NCBI RefSeq assembly: GCF_000442255.1
Contig: NZ_KE557278.1
Location: 162,467-226,466, forward strand
DNA from: Salipiger mucosus DSM 16094
GTDB lineage: Bacteria > Pseudomonadota > Alphaproteobacteria > Rhodobacterales > Rhodobacteraceae
Length of the DNA: 64,000 bases
Reading direction: 5' to 3'
The notes under the pieces are model-generated. The model saw only the letters and a list, made by a program, of their open reading frames with translations. It made no database searches and was not told where the DNA came from. Shown in pieces: positions 1 to 9,465 of the stretch; the first letter of the stretch is position 1; every line of letters starts with the position of its first letter. The position numbers and the translations under genes were made by a program.

Positions 1-19
1 GCGGGGGGGGGGGCGTGGA

Positions 20-619
20 TCAGAAGCGGTAGTTCAGGCCCACGGTGGTCGTCGTTGCGTCGACCTCGAGATCGGTGTCGTCGAAGTCGTCGAACTTGTT
101 GTAGGCCACTTCGCCGCTCACGGTGACGTTTTCGGTCACGAAGTGCTCGGCGCCGATGCCGACGTAGTAGCCGCCCGAGTCGCCCGGATCGATGTCATCG
201 TCGTCGGTGAAGGCATGGGCGTAACCGCCGGTGCCGTAGACCATGGTGCGGCCGAGGTCATAGCCCGCGCGGCCGCCGATCTTGCCGATGCCATTGAGCG
301 TCGCGCCGTCGCCCATCTCGATGTCGGCGCCGTCGTACTGCACGCCGCCGCCGGCGACCCAGTTGCCGAAGTCGTAGTCATAGAAGGCACGTGCGCCGTA
401 GAGCGCGCCGTCGTCTTCGCTGTCGATCGGGTCGTCGGCGTCGAGGTTGCCGTAGCCCAGCTGCACACCGACCGAGGGGCCGGACCAGTCGTAGGTGGGC
501 GTCGCTGCAACGGGTGCGACCGGGGCCGCGGGCGCCGGCTCGGGCTGGGCGGTGTCCAGCGAGCCCGCGAATGCGGGGGTGGCGAGGAAGGGGACGAGGA
601 TCAGCGGTTTGAAGGTCAT
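20..619 (-). CDS. Outer-membrane beta-barrel protein (Omp25/OmpW-like small porin family)
   Basis: This 199-residue protein has a Sec signal peptide (residues 1-18, ending ATPAFA), a short Pro/Ala-rich linker (about 25-42) and then alternating aromatic/Gly-rich strands typical of a small eight-strand outer-membrane barrel. It ends in the C-terminal Phe (NYRF) recognised by the BAM complex. Many Asp residues lie in the predicted loops, so the surface is acidic. The start is supported by AAGGAG eight bases upstream. The exact function (adhesion, structural or channel) cannot be told from sequence. The stop codon lies only 20 bases from the left edge, next to an 11-G run. Confidence 0.8.
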   Translation of the reverse strand: MTFKPLILVPFLATPAFAGSLDTAQPEPAPAAPVAPVAATPTYDWSGPSVGVQLGYGNLDADDPIDSEDDGALYGARAFYDYDFGNWVAGGGVQYDGADIEMGDGATLNGIGKIGGRAGYDLGRTMVYGTGGYAHAFTDDDDIDPGDSGGYYVGIGAEHFVTENVTVSGEVAYNKFDDFDDTDLEVDATTTTVGLNYRF

Positions 620-920
620 GCTCTCTGCTCCTTTTGGTGTTCTCTGGACCGGCGCTTTGCCGGTCGCGTGGAGAAGGAACAGATGCGGGCGCGAGAGGCT
701 CCATGCATCCCGGTCACATCATCGTGCTGTTGCGGAACAGGCACGGAAACGCCACGATTCCAAAGGTTTCGGCAGGATTTGGCGCAGCGTGAGAGAGTGT
801 CGGCAGAGTTTGGCCGGCTGGCGTTACGTCAATGGAACCGTGGCGCGCTCCGGCTGCGTGCACCGTGGCATCGGGCGCGCGGCCAGAGGCGCCGCGCCTG
901 CCCCGTTTGACGCCCTGATT
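620..920. other. Intergenic region upstream of the outer-membrane protein gene
   Basis: About 300 bases without a convincing gene between the barrel protein gene and the 3' end of thyX. The part next to the barrel gene should hold its promoter and leader. A 7-bp inverted repeat (GACCGGC/GCCGGTC, 647-665) would form a hairpin in the 5' untranslated region. No ORF here looks conserved, and I see nothing else. Confidence 0.5.
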
Positions 921-1826
921 TCAGCCGATGAGGCCCTGGAACTCGCGCCATTCGCCCTTGGACATGCCGGAGTTTTCCTGTGTCACCTCTTCACCCTTGA
1001 GCATCCGGCGGACGCACTCCAGGCCGGCAGCCGAGAGGGTGGCGCCGCCCATGCGGTAGTCTTCGAAGGCCCGGTAGGCGAAGGGCACCCAGTCCTTGAC
1101 CATCTCGCAGATGGCATCGGCATAGACGCGGATCTCGTATTGCGCGTGGCTGTCGGCGCGCAGGCGCAGGAAGTGCAGCAGGTTGTGCAGATCCACCTTC
1201 CAGTACCATTGCGTGTAGATGTTCGCCGGCAGGTTCATCCGTGCCAGTTCCCGCGCGAGGCCGTCCTGTCCCTCGGTCGAGATCATCTCCTCGTAGTGGT
1301 CGTAGGCGCGCATCGCGTCGTCGCGCAGGTAGCGCAGCACGCGCTCGGCCTCCTCGCCCGTCAGCGCCGCGCCGCGACCCTGGTTGTTGACCGTCGACTG
1401 CGCCGCCAGTGCGTCTGCTTCGGGGATGTAGAACTCGCGGTCGAGGATCGAGTAGCGCGCGGAGTACTCGTTCACGTTGGCGGTGCGGTGGCGGATCCAC
1501 TGACGCGCCACGAAGACCGGCAGCTTCACATGCAGCTTGATCTCGCACATCTCGAAGGGCGTCGAGTGCCAGTGCCGCATCAGGTAGCGGATCAGCCCCT
1601 CGTCGTTCGAGACGCTCTTGGTGCCGCGTCCGTAGCTGACCCGCGCCGCCTGGGTGATCGCCGCGTCGTCGCCCATGTAGTCGACCACCCGCACGAAGCC
1701 GTGGTCCAGCACCGGCCGCGCGTGGTAGAGATGCGCCTCCATCCCGGGCGAGACCGCGCGCAGGGTCTGCTGCGGCTGGCTGCGCAGCTCTTCGATTTCG
1801 GCCTGCTGGTCGGGCGAGAGGGGCAT
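921..1826 (-). CDS. thyX: FAD-dependent thymidylate synthase ThyX
   Basis: ThyX makes dTMP from dUMP using methylene-tetrahydrofolate and NADPH through bound FAD. The 301-residue protein carries the ThyX signature [14 protein letters not shown] in the position of the family motif RHRx7S, followed by a long helical domain with [17 protein letters not shown] chose the ATG at 1826 because AAAGGGA lies just upstream and the family N-terminus (MPLSPDQQ) begins there; a longer ORF extends upstream but looks non-coding. It is divergent from the lipoprotein gene at 2015. No thyA is visible in the window. Confidence 0.95.
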   Translation of the reverse strand: MPLSPDQQAEIEELRSQPQQTLRAVSPGMEAHLYHARPVLDHGFVRVVDYMGDDAAITQAARVSYGRGTKSVSNDEGLIRYLMRHWHSTPFEMCEIKLHVKLPVFVARQWIRHRTANVNEYSARYSILDREFYIPEADALAAQSTVNNQGRGAALTGEEAERVLRYLRDDAMRAYDHYEEMISTEGQDGLARELARMNLPANIYTQWYWKVDLHNLLHFLRLRADSHAQYEIRVYADAICEMVKDWVPFAYRAFEDYRMGGATLSAAGLECVRRMLKGEEVTQENSGMSKGEWREFQGLIG

Positions 1827-1949
1827 GGACGAATCCCTTTCCACTAGATGAGTCGTTCGCGAACCATATCTGGCGGGAGCTCGGCGTTGAACCGCGATAT
1901 GCGGTGGCGACGGATTTGCCTCACCGGCCGGCATTTTCCGCGGGCTCGA

Positions 1950-1977
1950 TTGACTTTCAAGGCGGCTCCCGTAGCCT
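1950..1977 (+). promoter_or_regulatory. Candidate sigma70 promoter for the lipoprotein-Slam unit
   Basis: TTGACT (1950-1955) and TAGCCT (1972-1977) are separated by 16 bases, about 40 bases upstream of the lipoprotein ATG at 2015, in the gap divergent from thyX. The -35 is good and the -10 is weak. This is inference from consensus only. Confidence 0.35.
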
Positions 1978-2014
1978 CACGTCAAAATACACGGGCAGGA
2001 ACCGGGGCAGTACA

Positions 2015-3097
2015 ATGTATCGTTATTTCATGATGCTCGCGCTTGCGGGTGTTCTTGCTGGCTGTTCGTCCGGCGGAGGAGGCGACAACCCGCTCTCCGA
2101 GGACGAGGAATGCGTCCGCGAGAACCCCTTGCAGGAGTGCGAGGAGGCCGAAGAGGAAGAGGAAGTCGTCGAGGAGGAGGAAGAGGGCGTGCCCGATGAC
2201 CTCGCCGAAAGCCTCGCCAGTTTCAGGCTCTCCGAGGACAAGAGCACGATGTCGGTCAGCGTCGTTTCGGTCGACACCACACCGCTCGAGGCGACCTACC
2301 AGAGAAACACCGCGCTCGACGTGCGCAACGACGCAGGCGAGATCGCCTACCTCGCCTACTCGGTGCAGGAGGACCCGCTGGACCGCTTCTTCATGGCGCT
2401 CGGCAACCGCAGCGCCGACGGCTCGGTCGAGGCGACGGCCGTCGCCTCGGGCGGGCAGTTCGGCACCGTCTACCATGGCAGCGGCTACTCGCGCGACGGT
2501 GCCTATACTCCGCCGACCGTCGGCGATGGCCCGGGCGAGGGGCAGGTCAGCTATGCCGGGCGTTACGTCTCGATGCTGAGCCTCACCGGCCGCGACGACA
2601 CCACGGCGGACGGCGACCCGGTCATCATCCTGCCGGTCGCGGATGGGACCCCCCTGGCGATCACGCCGTCGCAGCCCGCGGTGATCGAGGGGGTTATCTT
2701 CCTCAATGCCAACTTCGCCGAGGCGACCGTCGAAGGGATCATTTTCGATCGTGTGGCCGAGAACCCCTCGCCAAATCCCAACCTTCTGGACGACGATCCG
2801 AGCAACGACGACCAGATCCCGGAAGGCTACAACGCAACGCGCAGCTTCGAAGATGTCGACCTCTACGTCTCGGACATCGACGAGAACGGCGAATTCCTTG
2901 GCGAAGGCAGTGTGAACGATCAGAATGTCGGCAGCTACGGCGGCATCTTCGGCGGCGAGGATGCGGGACATGTCGCGGGCGTGACGAATTTCAACATCGA
3001 GAACAACTCGATCGAAGAAATCGGCGCTTTCGTCCTGACTCAGTGCGGCCTCGACGGAGATGACGCGGTTTGCGACCAGGCGGCGCCGTTCGAGTGA
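2015..3097 (+). CDS. Surface lipoprotein with acidic N-terminal linker and TbpB-like barrel; predicted Slam cargo
   Basis: A 360-residue lipoprotein. The signal peptide ends in a lipobox LAGC with the lipidated Cys at 17, followed by a Gly-rich tether and a run of Glu/Asp (about residues 41-57). The rest is beta-rich with many Gly/Asp turns. Near the C terminus, YGGIFGGEDAGHVAG resembles the G-x-F-G-x2-A-x-x-x-x-G hallmark of the barrel lobe of TbpB-like surface lipoproteins. The stop overlaps the ATG of the next gene (TGATG), which encodes a Slam translocator, so it is very probably that translocator's substrate, displayed on the outer leaflet. The acidic tract after Cys17 also fits a surface lipoprotein. 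The ligand is unknown. Two C-terminal Cys residues could form a disulfide. Confidence 0.75.
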   Translation: MYRYFMMLALAGVLAGCSSGGGGDNPLSEDEECVRENPLQECEEAEEEEEVVEEEEEGVPDDLAESLASFRLSEDKSTMSVSVVSVDTTPLEATYQRNTALDVRNDAGEIAYLAYSVQEDPLDRFFMALGNRSADGSVEATAVASGGQFGTVYHGSGYSRDGAYTPPTVGDGPGEGQVSYAGRYVSMLSLTGRDDTTADGDPVIILPVADGTPLAITPSQPAVIEGVIFLNANFAEATVEGIIFDRVAENPSPNPNLLDDDPSNDDQIPEGYNATRSFEDVDLYVSDIDENGEFLGEGSVNDQNVGSYGGIFGGEDAGHVAGVTNFNIENNSIEEIGAFVLTQCGLDGDDAVCDQAAPFE

Positions 3098-4509
3098 TGC
3101 GCCGCACGGCGGCCTGTCTCGCCGCGGCGCTGCTCGCGGCGTTGCCGGTCGCGGAACCGGTGAGCGCCCAGACCGAGGCCGTGCAAGACGATCCGCCGGC
3201 GACGGCCGTCGAACTGACCCTGCCCCAGCTGCGTGCGCTTGCCGCCCGGGCGGTCCAGGCGGGGCGCTACGACGCGGCGCTGCAACTGGCCGGGCTGATG
3301 CTCGCGGCGGATGCCGAGGATAGCTACGCACATTTCGTCGTCGCGGAGGCCCATCTGCGGGGCGGCGATCCGCGTCTCGCGCGCGAGGCGGCGCATCTTT
3401 CCTACCGCCACGCCGACACCGACGTGCAGAAACACGAGGCAGCCCGCGCCGCGGCGGCCGCCAGTGCGCGCGAGGGGCGGTTCCTGCCCGCCCAGATCTG
3501 GATGCGCCGCGCGCTCTGGTCCTCGCCCGGCGAGGCGATGACGCAACGGGCCGCGAACGAGTTTCGTGCCCTGCGGCGCAAGGCGAGGCTGCGGATCGAC
3601 GGAGGATTGACCGTCGCGCCCTCATCTAACGTGAACGGTGGATCCTCGGAACGTGTGAACACCATCGAGGGTCTGCCTCTCGTGGGCATCCTGTCACCGA
3701 CCGCGCAGGCGCTGTCCGGTACCGTCGCACGCGCGGAGATGACGCTGCGCTACCGCCTCGCGCGCAACGAGAGGGCGCAGACCGAGCTGCGTGCGCATGG
3801 TGAGGTCAAGCGGGTCTGGCTGAGCGATGAGGCGCAGGACAAGGCGCCCTCGGCAGACAACGGGGACTTCGGATCCAGCCTGCTGGAAGCCGGGCTGATG
3901 CATCGCCGTAGTCTCGCCGAAAAGGGGCCGGTGCTTTCACTGGGGGTACATGGCGGGCGCAGCTGGGCCGCCGAGGCGCCGCGCTATGATTTCGGCCGGG
4001 TGAGCGCAGCAATGGTGCAGTCGCTGGGCGCGCGAACGGCGCTGACCATCGGCCACATGCGGCAGGAACAATACGACCTTGATGGCACGGCCGATAACGT
4101 GACCACGCAGGCTTGGTCGTTGGGCGTGATGCGGCGGCTTGCGCAGGGCAGTCGCCTGTCCCTGAACTACCAGGTCGCGGACAGCCAGTCCGAGAACGTA
4201 AACGCTGTGCGCCGGACCGAAGGTCTGCGCGCACGTTTCGACCTGGGCCGGCCCGTCGGTCCGGTAAAACTGGGGCTGTCGCTTTCGGCCTTCGACAGTC
4301 ACTATCCCGATTACCGCGTGGTGTTGCCGGTGCCGGGGGGGCGCGAGGACAGGTTCTACGGCGCCGATCTCGACCTGACGCTGCATCGGTTCGATGTCGC
4401 GGGGTTCGTGCCGAAGGTGCGGCTGAGTGCCGAACGGAGCGAATCCAACGTCAGCCGGTTCGATACCGAGGAGTACTCGATCTCGGTCGGCATCGAGTCG
4501 CGGTTCTGA
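3097..4509 (+). CDS. Slam-family outer-membrane lipoprotein translocator (surface lipoprotein assembly modifier, DUF560; type XI secretion)
   Basis: A 470-residue protein with a signal peptide (1-25, ending VSAQ), an alpha-helical TPR-like periplasmic domain (about 35-150: repeated Ala-rich helices with GRYDAAL and AREGRFLPAQ) and a C-terminal barrel (about 165-470) ending in the outer-membrane C-terminal Phe (IESRF). The barrel opens with a GGLTVAPSSNVNGG segment typical of Slam barrels. Slam proteins carry lipoproteins across the outer membrane and are usually encoded beside their substrate. Here the ATG overlaps the stop of the lipoprotein gene, implying translational coupling. The 470-residue length fits Slam. 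I chose the internal ATG at 3097 because it begins the signal peptide. Substrate specificity is inferred from linkage only. Confidence 0.85.
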   Translation: MRRTAACLAAALLAALPVAEPVSAQTEAVQDDPPATAVELTLPQLRALAARAVQAGRYDAALQLAGLMLAADAEDSYAHFVVAEAHLRGGDPRLAREAAHLSYRHADTDVQKHEAARAAAAASAREGRFLPAQIWMRRALWSSPGEAMTQRAANEFRALRRKARLRIDGGLTVAPSSNVNGGSSERVNTIEGLPLVGILSPTAQALSGTVARAEMTLRYRLARNERAQTELRAHGEVKRVWLSDEAQDKAPSADNGDFGSSLLEAGLMHRRSLAEKGPVLSLGVHGGRSWAAEAPRYDFGRVSAAMVQSLGARTALTIGHMRQEQYDLDGTADNVTTQAWSLGVMRRLAQGSRLSLNYQVADSQSENVNAVRRTEGLRARFDLGRPVGPVKLGLSLSAFDSHYPDYRVVLPVPGGREDRFYGADLDLTLHRFDVAGFVPKVRLSAERSESNVSRFDTEEYSISVGIESRF

Positions 4510-4589
4510 ACGCTCGACAACCAGGCGGCGGCTGCTAGCCTCTTGGCGGACCGGAACGTCCCGGAATGACAATGACAAGGAGACCGCTC

Positions 4590-5024
4590 ATGGGCATCCG
4601 CTACCTTCACACGATGGTCCGGGTGAAGGACCTGGACAAGTCGCTGGAATTCTACAAGCTGCTGGGCCTCAAGGAGCGCCGGCGCAGCGAGAACGAGAAG
4701 GGCCGCTTCACGCTGGTCTTCCTCTGCCCGCCCGAGCAGGACGACGGCACCGCCGACGTGGAATTGACCTACAACTGGGACGGAGACGAGGGACTGCCCT
4801 CGGATTCGCGCCATTTCGGCCATCTGGCCTACACGGTCCCCGACATCTACGAGATGTGCCAGACGCTCATGGACGCGGGGGTGACGATCAACCGGCCGCC
4901 GCGCGACGGGCACATGGCCTTTGTCCGCTCGCCCGACAACGTGTCGATCGAGCTGCTGCAGCAGGGCGACGCCAAGCCGCCGCAGGAGCCCTGGGCGAGC
5001 ATGGAAAACACGGGCCATTGGTAA
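4590..5024 (+). CDS. gloA: Lactoylglutathione lyase (glyoxalase I)
   Basis: Glyoxalase I isomerises the methylglyoxal-glutathione hemithioacetal to S-lactoylglutathione. The 144-residue protein is a vicinal oxygen chelate fold with two beta-alpha-beta modules. It starts MGIRYLHTMVRVKDLDKSLEFY, with His at residue 7 as first metal ligand, and contains FGHLAYTVPD and SIELLQ supplying the later His and Glu ligands. AAGGAG six to nine bases before the ATG at 4590 fixes the start. The following gene overlaps its stop by a few bases. Confidence 0.95.
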   Translation: MGIRYLHTMVRVKDLDKSLEFYKLLGLKERRRSENEKGRFTLVFLCPPEQDDGTADVELTYNWDGDEGLPSDSRHFGHLAYTVPDIYEMCQTLMDAGVTINRPPRDGHMAFVRSPDNVSIELLQQGDAKPPQEPWASMENTGHW

Positions 5025-5722
5025 GAGGGCTGCGAGCCCTCGCGCTGGCCGCCGCGCTGGCGATCGGGGCGGCCGCGGCCGCCCCGGCCCAGGGCTGCCG
5101 GCTGGCGCTGTTGCTCGCGCTCGACGTCTCCTCCTCGGTCGACGATGCCGAATACAAGCTGCAGAAGGAGGGGCTCGCCGGGGCGCTGAGCGATCCCGAC
5201 ATCCGTGGCGCGATCCTCGACGGCAATGAGCGGGTGGCGCTGGCCGTCTACGAGTGGAGCGGCCGCCACCAGAGCGCCACCGTGCTGGACTGGACGCTGC
5301 TTGACGGGCCGACGGCCCTGGATGGTGCGGTCGCGCGTATTCTCTCGGCGCCGCGCAGCTATAATCGGTTTCCGACAGCGATGGGATTTGCGCTTGGCTA
5401 TGGCGCCAACCTGCTGGAGCGCGCTCCGAGTTGTACGCGCAAGGTGATCGACGTTTCCGGCGACGGGATCACCAACGACGGGTTCCGACCGCAGCAGGCC
5501 TACGTGCATTTCCCCTTCGCGGACGTGGTGGTCAACGGGCTGGCCGTTCTGGGTTCGGACCCGCGCGTTGCCGACTACTACCGTGGCGAGGTGGCCCACG
5601 GGCCCGGCGCTTTCGTCGAGGTGGCCGAAGGATATGCCGATTTCCGGCGTGCCATGACGCTCAAGCTTTTCCGGGAGCTCAACGACATGGTCGTCGGTCG
5701 CCTGGGACCCGGCCTGCGCTGA
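5018..5722 (+). CDS. DUF1194 von Willebrand factor A-like secreted protein
   Basis: A protein of about 234 residues with a signal peptide (Ala-rich, ending APAQG) and a VWA-type fold carrying the MIDAS motif DVSSSVD, so metal-dependent protein binding outside the cytoplasm is likely. DUF1194 proteins of this size are common in alphaproteobacteria, but the role is unknown. No in-frame ATG or GTG precedes the signal peptide. The best start is TTG at 5018, inside the end of gloA (7-base overlap), with CTG at 5030 as alternative. The gene converges with the MarR-type gene 21 bases downstream. Confidence 0.8.
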   Translation: MVRGLRALALAAALAIGAAAAAPAQGCRLALLLALDVSSSVDDAEYKLQKEGLAGALSDPDIRGAILDGNERVALAVYEWSGRHQSATVLDWTLLDGPTALDGAVARILSAPRSYNRFPTAMGFALGYGANLLERAPSCTRKVIDVSGDGITNDGFRPQQAYVHFPFADVVVNGLAVLGSDPRVADYYRGEVAHGPGAFVEVAEGYADFRRAMTLKLFRELNDMVVGRLGPGLR

Positions 5723-5743
5723 CCGCCTGCCACTCCGATGCGC

Positions 5744-6241
5744 CTAGTAGATGTAGCGGATCTGGTCTGTCCAGAACCGCTCGATCCGGCGCAGCGCGGT
5801 GTTGATGCTCTCCATCTCCTCGAGGTCGATGACCTTTCGCGACTCGATGCCCTCGGCATGGCGCTCGAAGAGGGTATCCACGAGGTCGCGGATCTCGCGC
5901 CCGCGGGCGGTAAGGCGGACCCGTACCGAGCGGCGGTCGATCTCGCAGCGCTGGTGGTGCATGTAACCCATGTCGACCAGCTTCTTGAGATTGTAGCTGA
6001 CGTTCGAGCCCTGGTAGTAGCCGCGCGACTTCAGCTCGCCGGCGGTGACCTCGTTGTCGCCGATGTTGAACAGCAGCAGCGCCTGAACCGCGTTGATCTC
6101 GATGATGCCGACGCGCTCGAACTCGTCCTTGATCACGTCGAGCAGGAGACGGTGCAGCCGCTCGACCAACGCGAGCGTTTCGAGGTATCCGGCCATGACA
6201 CCGTGACCCGGCTTTTTGCCCATGGAGGCATGAATGCTCAT
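5744..6241 (-). CDS. MarR-family winged-helix regulator, LdtR-like
   Basis: A 165-residue winged-helix protein. The recognition region contains GYYQGSNVSYNLKKLVDMGY, followed by the wing (HHQRCEIDRRSVRVRLT) and a C-terminal dimerisation helix. This strongly resembles LdtR-type MarR regulators of alphaproteobacteria, which in Liberibacter and Sinorhizobium control an L,D-transpeptidase and stress response; that assignment is from memory of the family. The start at 6241 is supported by GGAG eight bases upstream. It is monocistronic, with sdhE upstream on the same strand. Confidence 0.85.
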   Translation of the reverse strand: MSIHASMGKKPGHGVMAGYLETLALVERLHRLLLDVIKDEFERVGIIEINAVQALLLFNIGDNEVTAGELKSRGYYQGSNVSYNLKKLVDMGYMHHQRCEIDRRSVRVRLTARGREIRDLVDTLFERHAEGIESRKVIDLEEMESINTALRRIERFWTDQIRYIY

Positions 6242-6331
6242 AACCGTCTCCGCCTGTTCTGTTTGGCGGCAGATTTGAGCGAAAAACACCAACAATCGGT
6301 TAAGTCTTGGCGGAGACCTGGAGAATGCGAC

Positions 6332-6598
6332 CTAAGTCGGCCCCGTGCAGGCAGTGCGGGTGATATCCTCGACCAGCGGGCGCAGGGCGTCGGGCGCAGG
6401 CTTCTGTCCTGAAACCCACTGGTAGAGATCCTGGTCGTTCTCGTCGAGTAGGGCCTCGTAGCGGTCGAGCTCGTCCGGCGACATCTGCCCCAGCCGCGCA
6501 TCGGCAAAGCGCATCAGGATGATGTCCATTTCCTTGATGCCCCGGCGCGACGAGCGCATCCGCAGGCGTTTCAGGCGATTTTCCGGGGTTTCTATCAT
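6332..6598 (-). CDS. sdhE: FAD assembly factor SdhE (YgfY/Sdh5 family)
   Basis: This 88-residue protein promotes covalent flavinylation of succinate dehydrogenase SdhA. It contains the family motif RRGIKEMD (RGxxE) near residue 19 and an all-helical composition of usual family length. Its ATG overlaps the stop of the upstream XRE regulator gene by four bases (ATGA), so the two are likely co-transcribed. A second SDH assembly factor (DUF1674) lies at 49.6 kb. Confidence 0.93.
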   Translation of the reverse strand: MIETPENRLKRLRMRSSRRGIKEMDIILMRFADARLGQMSPDELDRYEALLDENDQDLYQWVSGQKPAPDALRPLVEDITRTACTGPT

Positions 6599-6990
6599 GC
6601 GTCGTCCTGCAACAGCGTGCGCAGCTTCTTTTCCAGTCGTCCCAGCTTTTCGCCGGACTGCAGGATCTGCGTCTTGAGCGCGCGCACCTCGAGCAGCGTT
6701 TCGTTGATGTCGGCGGGCAGGGCGTCCTCGACCTCGTCGGGGCCGGCGATGCCGTCGCCCTCTCCGGTAAGCAGCCAGCGGATCGAGACGTTGAGCAGCC
6801 CGGCCACCATCTGCAGCTTGTTCGCGCGCGGCTCTGAGACGTCCTCTTCCCAGCCCTTGAGCGTCTTGAGCTTGATGCCGAGCCGCCGTGCGAGCTGTTC
6901 CTGCGTCATGCCGGCGGCCTCGCGGGCCGCGGCGACGCGGTCGCCGAAGGTGGCCGCCTCGGGGCCGTACCAGTCGCCTTGATCGTTCAT
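6595..6990 (-). CDS. XRE-family helix-turn-helix regulator
   Basis: A 131-residue protein with a Cro/C1-type HTH at about residues 15-70 (FGDRVAAAREAAGMTQEQLA followed by IKLKTLKGWE). It ends with a coiled-coil-like segment (LLEVRALKTQILQSGEKLGR) that may mediate oligomerisation. The ATG at 6990 is chosen because the HTH lies at normal distance; a much longer ORF upstream is antisense shadow. It overlaps sdhE by four bases and is divergent from the aminotransferase gene. Targets are unknown. Confidence 0.9.
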   Translation of the reverse strand: MNDQGDWYGPEAATFGDRVAAAREAAGMTQEQLARRLGIKLKTLKGWEEDVSEPRANKLQMVAGLLNVSIRWLLTGEGDGIAGPDEVEDALPADINETLLEVRALKTQILQSGEKLGRLEKKLRTLLQDDA

Positions 6991-7062
6991 GTCAGTCTCC
7001 TCCCGGCCGGGCGGCCGTGCTATGGCGCGAAGCCGCTTGAACGGGGTTCCGGCGCAGCCTAA

Positions 7063-8298
<1,236 letters not shown>

Positions 8299-8304
8299 GC
8301 GATC

Positions 8305-8332
8305 GCGCATCGGCAGATTTTTGCCGATGCGC
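8305..8332 (+). terminator. Hairpin after the aminotransferase gene
   Basis: A perfect 11-bp stem GCGCATCGGCA/TGCCGATGCGC with a six-base T-rich loop, seven bases after the aminotransferase stop. There is no following T tract, so it may be a weak terminator or an mRNA 3'-end stabiliser. Confidence 0.55.
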
Positions 8333-8428
8333 CCGCGGTGCGGATTGAGTTTTTTCCGAATTGGGCGAAAGTTTTTGGTCAATCGCGAGTCAATACGCGA
8401 TCCATCGAGCACATCATCCGAGGGACCC

Positions 8429-8980
8429 ATGAGCGTGACCAACGCCATTCCGTCGTCGCTGCGCAGCCTTCTTCTGGTCTGCGCTCTGGGCGGGCTGACC
8501 GCCGCCTGCAGCAGCACGCCGCGCCAGCCGACCATGCTGTCCGAAGTCGATCCGCAACGCCTGTCGGTCGCCCTGCGCGAAGTGCGCGAACTTCGTTCCG
8601 AGGGGCGGCGAGTCTGGTGCGTGCCCTTCGCGCGCAACGCGAGCGGGATCGAGATCCGCGGGAACGCCCACACCTGGTGGCACAAGGCCAAGGGCGAATA
8701 CGCCCGGGGCGACACGCCGCAGCCGGGCGCGGTGATGTCCTTCGCGCCGACCGGCTCGATGCGGCTGGGGCATATCGCCGTCGTCGCGCGCGTGATCTCG
8801 CCGCGCGAGATCGAGGTCCATCACGCCAACTGGGAACGCAACGAGGTGTCGCTCGCGATGCCCGTGATCGACGTCTCCAGCCGGGGCGACTGGTCCGAGG
8901 TGCGCGTCAAGAGTCAGCCCACGGCCTTCGGCAGCGTCTACCCGGTCAACGGCTTCATCTATCCGGACTCCCGGGGCTGA
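8429..8980 (+). CDS. CHAP-domain lipoprotein (putative cell-wall amidase/endopeptidase)
   Basis: A 183-residue protein with a lipobox LTAAC (Cys at 27), then a CHAP/NlpC-P60-like cysteine peptidase domain. The predicted catalytic Cys is in RRVWCVPFAR (Cys64), the His in MRLGHIAVV and a third polar residue in HHANWE. Such domains cut peptidoglycan peptides or amide bonds. As a lipoprotein it would act in the periplasm from a membrane anchor. ATG 8429 is chosen because the signal peptide begins there. Confidence 0.85.
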   Translation: MSVTNAIPSSLRSLLLVCALGGLTAACSSTPRQPTMLSEVDPQRLSVALREVRELRSEGRRVWCVPFARNASGIEIRGNAHTWWHKAKGEYARGDTPQPGAVMSFAPTGSMRLGHIAVVARVISPREIEVHHANWERNEVSLAMPVIDVSSRGDWSEVRVKSQPTAFGSVYPVNGFIYPDSRG

Positions 8981-9054
8981 TTGCCGGCGCCGCTGGTGAC
9001 AGCGGCGGTCGCCTGCTAGACAAGCCTCAAGGGCCGATACAGGGCGGGTGAAAG

Positions 9055-9465
9055 ATGGCAGGCGAGCTTCCCGAGTATTACTTCCGCGTGCGCGACAACG
9101 GCGCGGCTGTCTTTCGCGTCGATGCCGAGAACCGCCAGCGCCGGATCGAGATGGACCAGATCGCGGTGGTTCACCTCAACCGTGACGAAATCCGGCCGCA
9201 CGGAGATCGCGACCTCACGGAGGCAGACCTTGCCGCGATCCGCAGCTGGATGGCCGAACGCCGCGCGCTGCTCGAGCTGCGCACGATCGACGACATCCAC
9301 CGCACGGTGGACCAGCTGAATACCACGGCCCAATGGGCGCAGTCGCGCGCCAGCGACGAGGAACTCGACGAGGTGACCGAGGCGCTGCTGCTCGCCATGC
9401 ACGACCTGCGCGGCGTTCTCGTGCGCAAGAAGGCGGACCGCCTCAGCCAGGCGCCGCGAGGTTGA
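9055..9465 (+). CDS. Conserved hypothetical protein
   Basis: A 136-residue cytoplasmic protein with no signal or membrane segment. The N-terminal half is beta-rich (YYFRVRDNGAAVFRV) and the C-terminal half is helical and charged (TVDQLNTTAQWAQSRASDEE). I do not recognise a domain with a known role. It converges with, and overlaps by 23 bases, the membrane-protein gene on the other strand. Base composition matches the neighbours, so it looks like a genuine native gene. Confidence 0.75.
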   Translation: MAGELPEYYFRVRDNGAAVFRVDAENRQRRIEMDQIAVVHLNRDEIRPHGDRDLTEADLAAIRSWMAERRALLELRTIDDIHRTVDQLNTTAQWAQSRASDEELDEVTEALLLAMHDLRGVLVRKKADRLSQAPRG

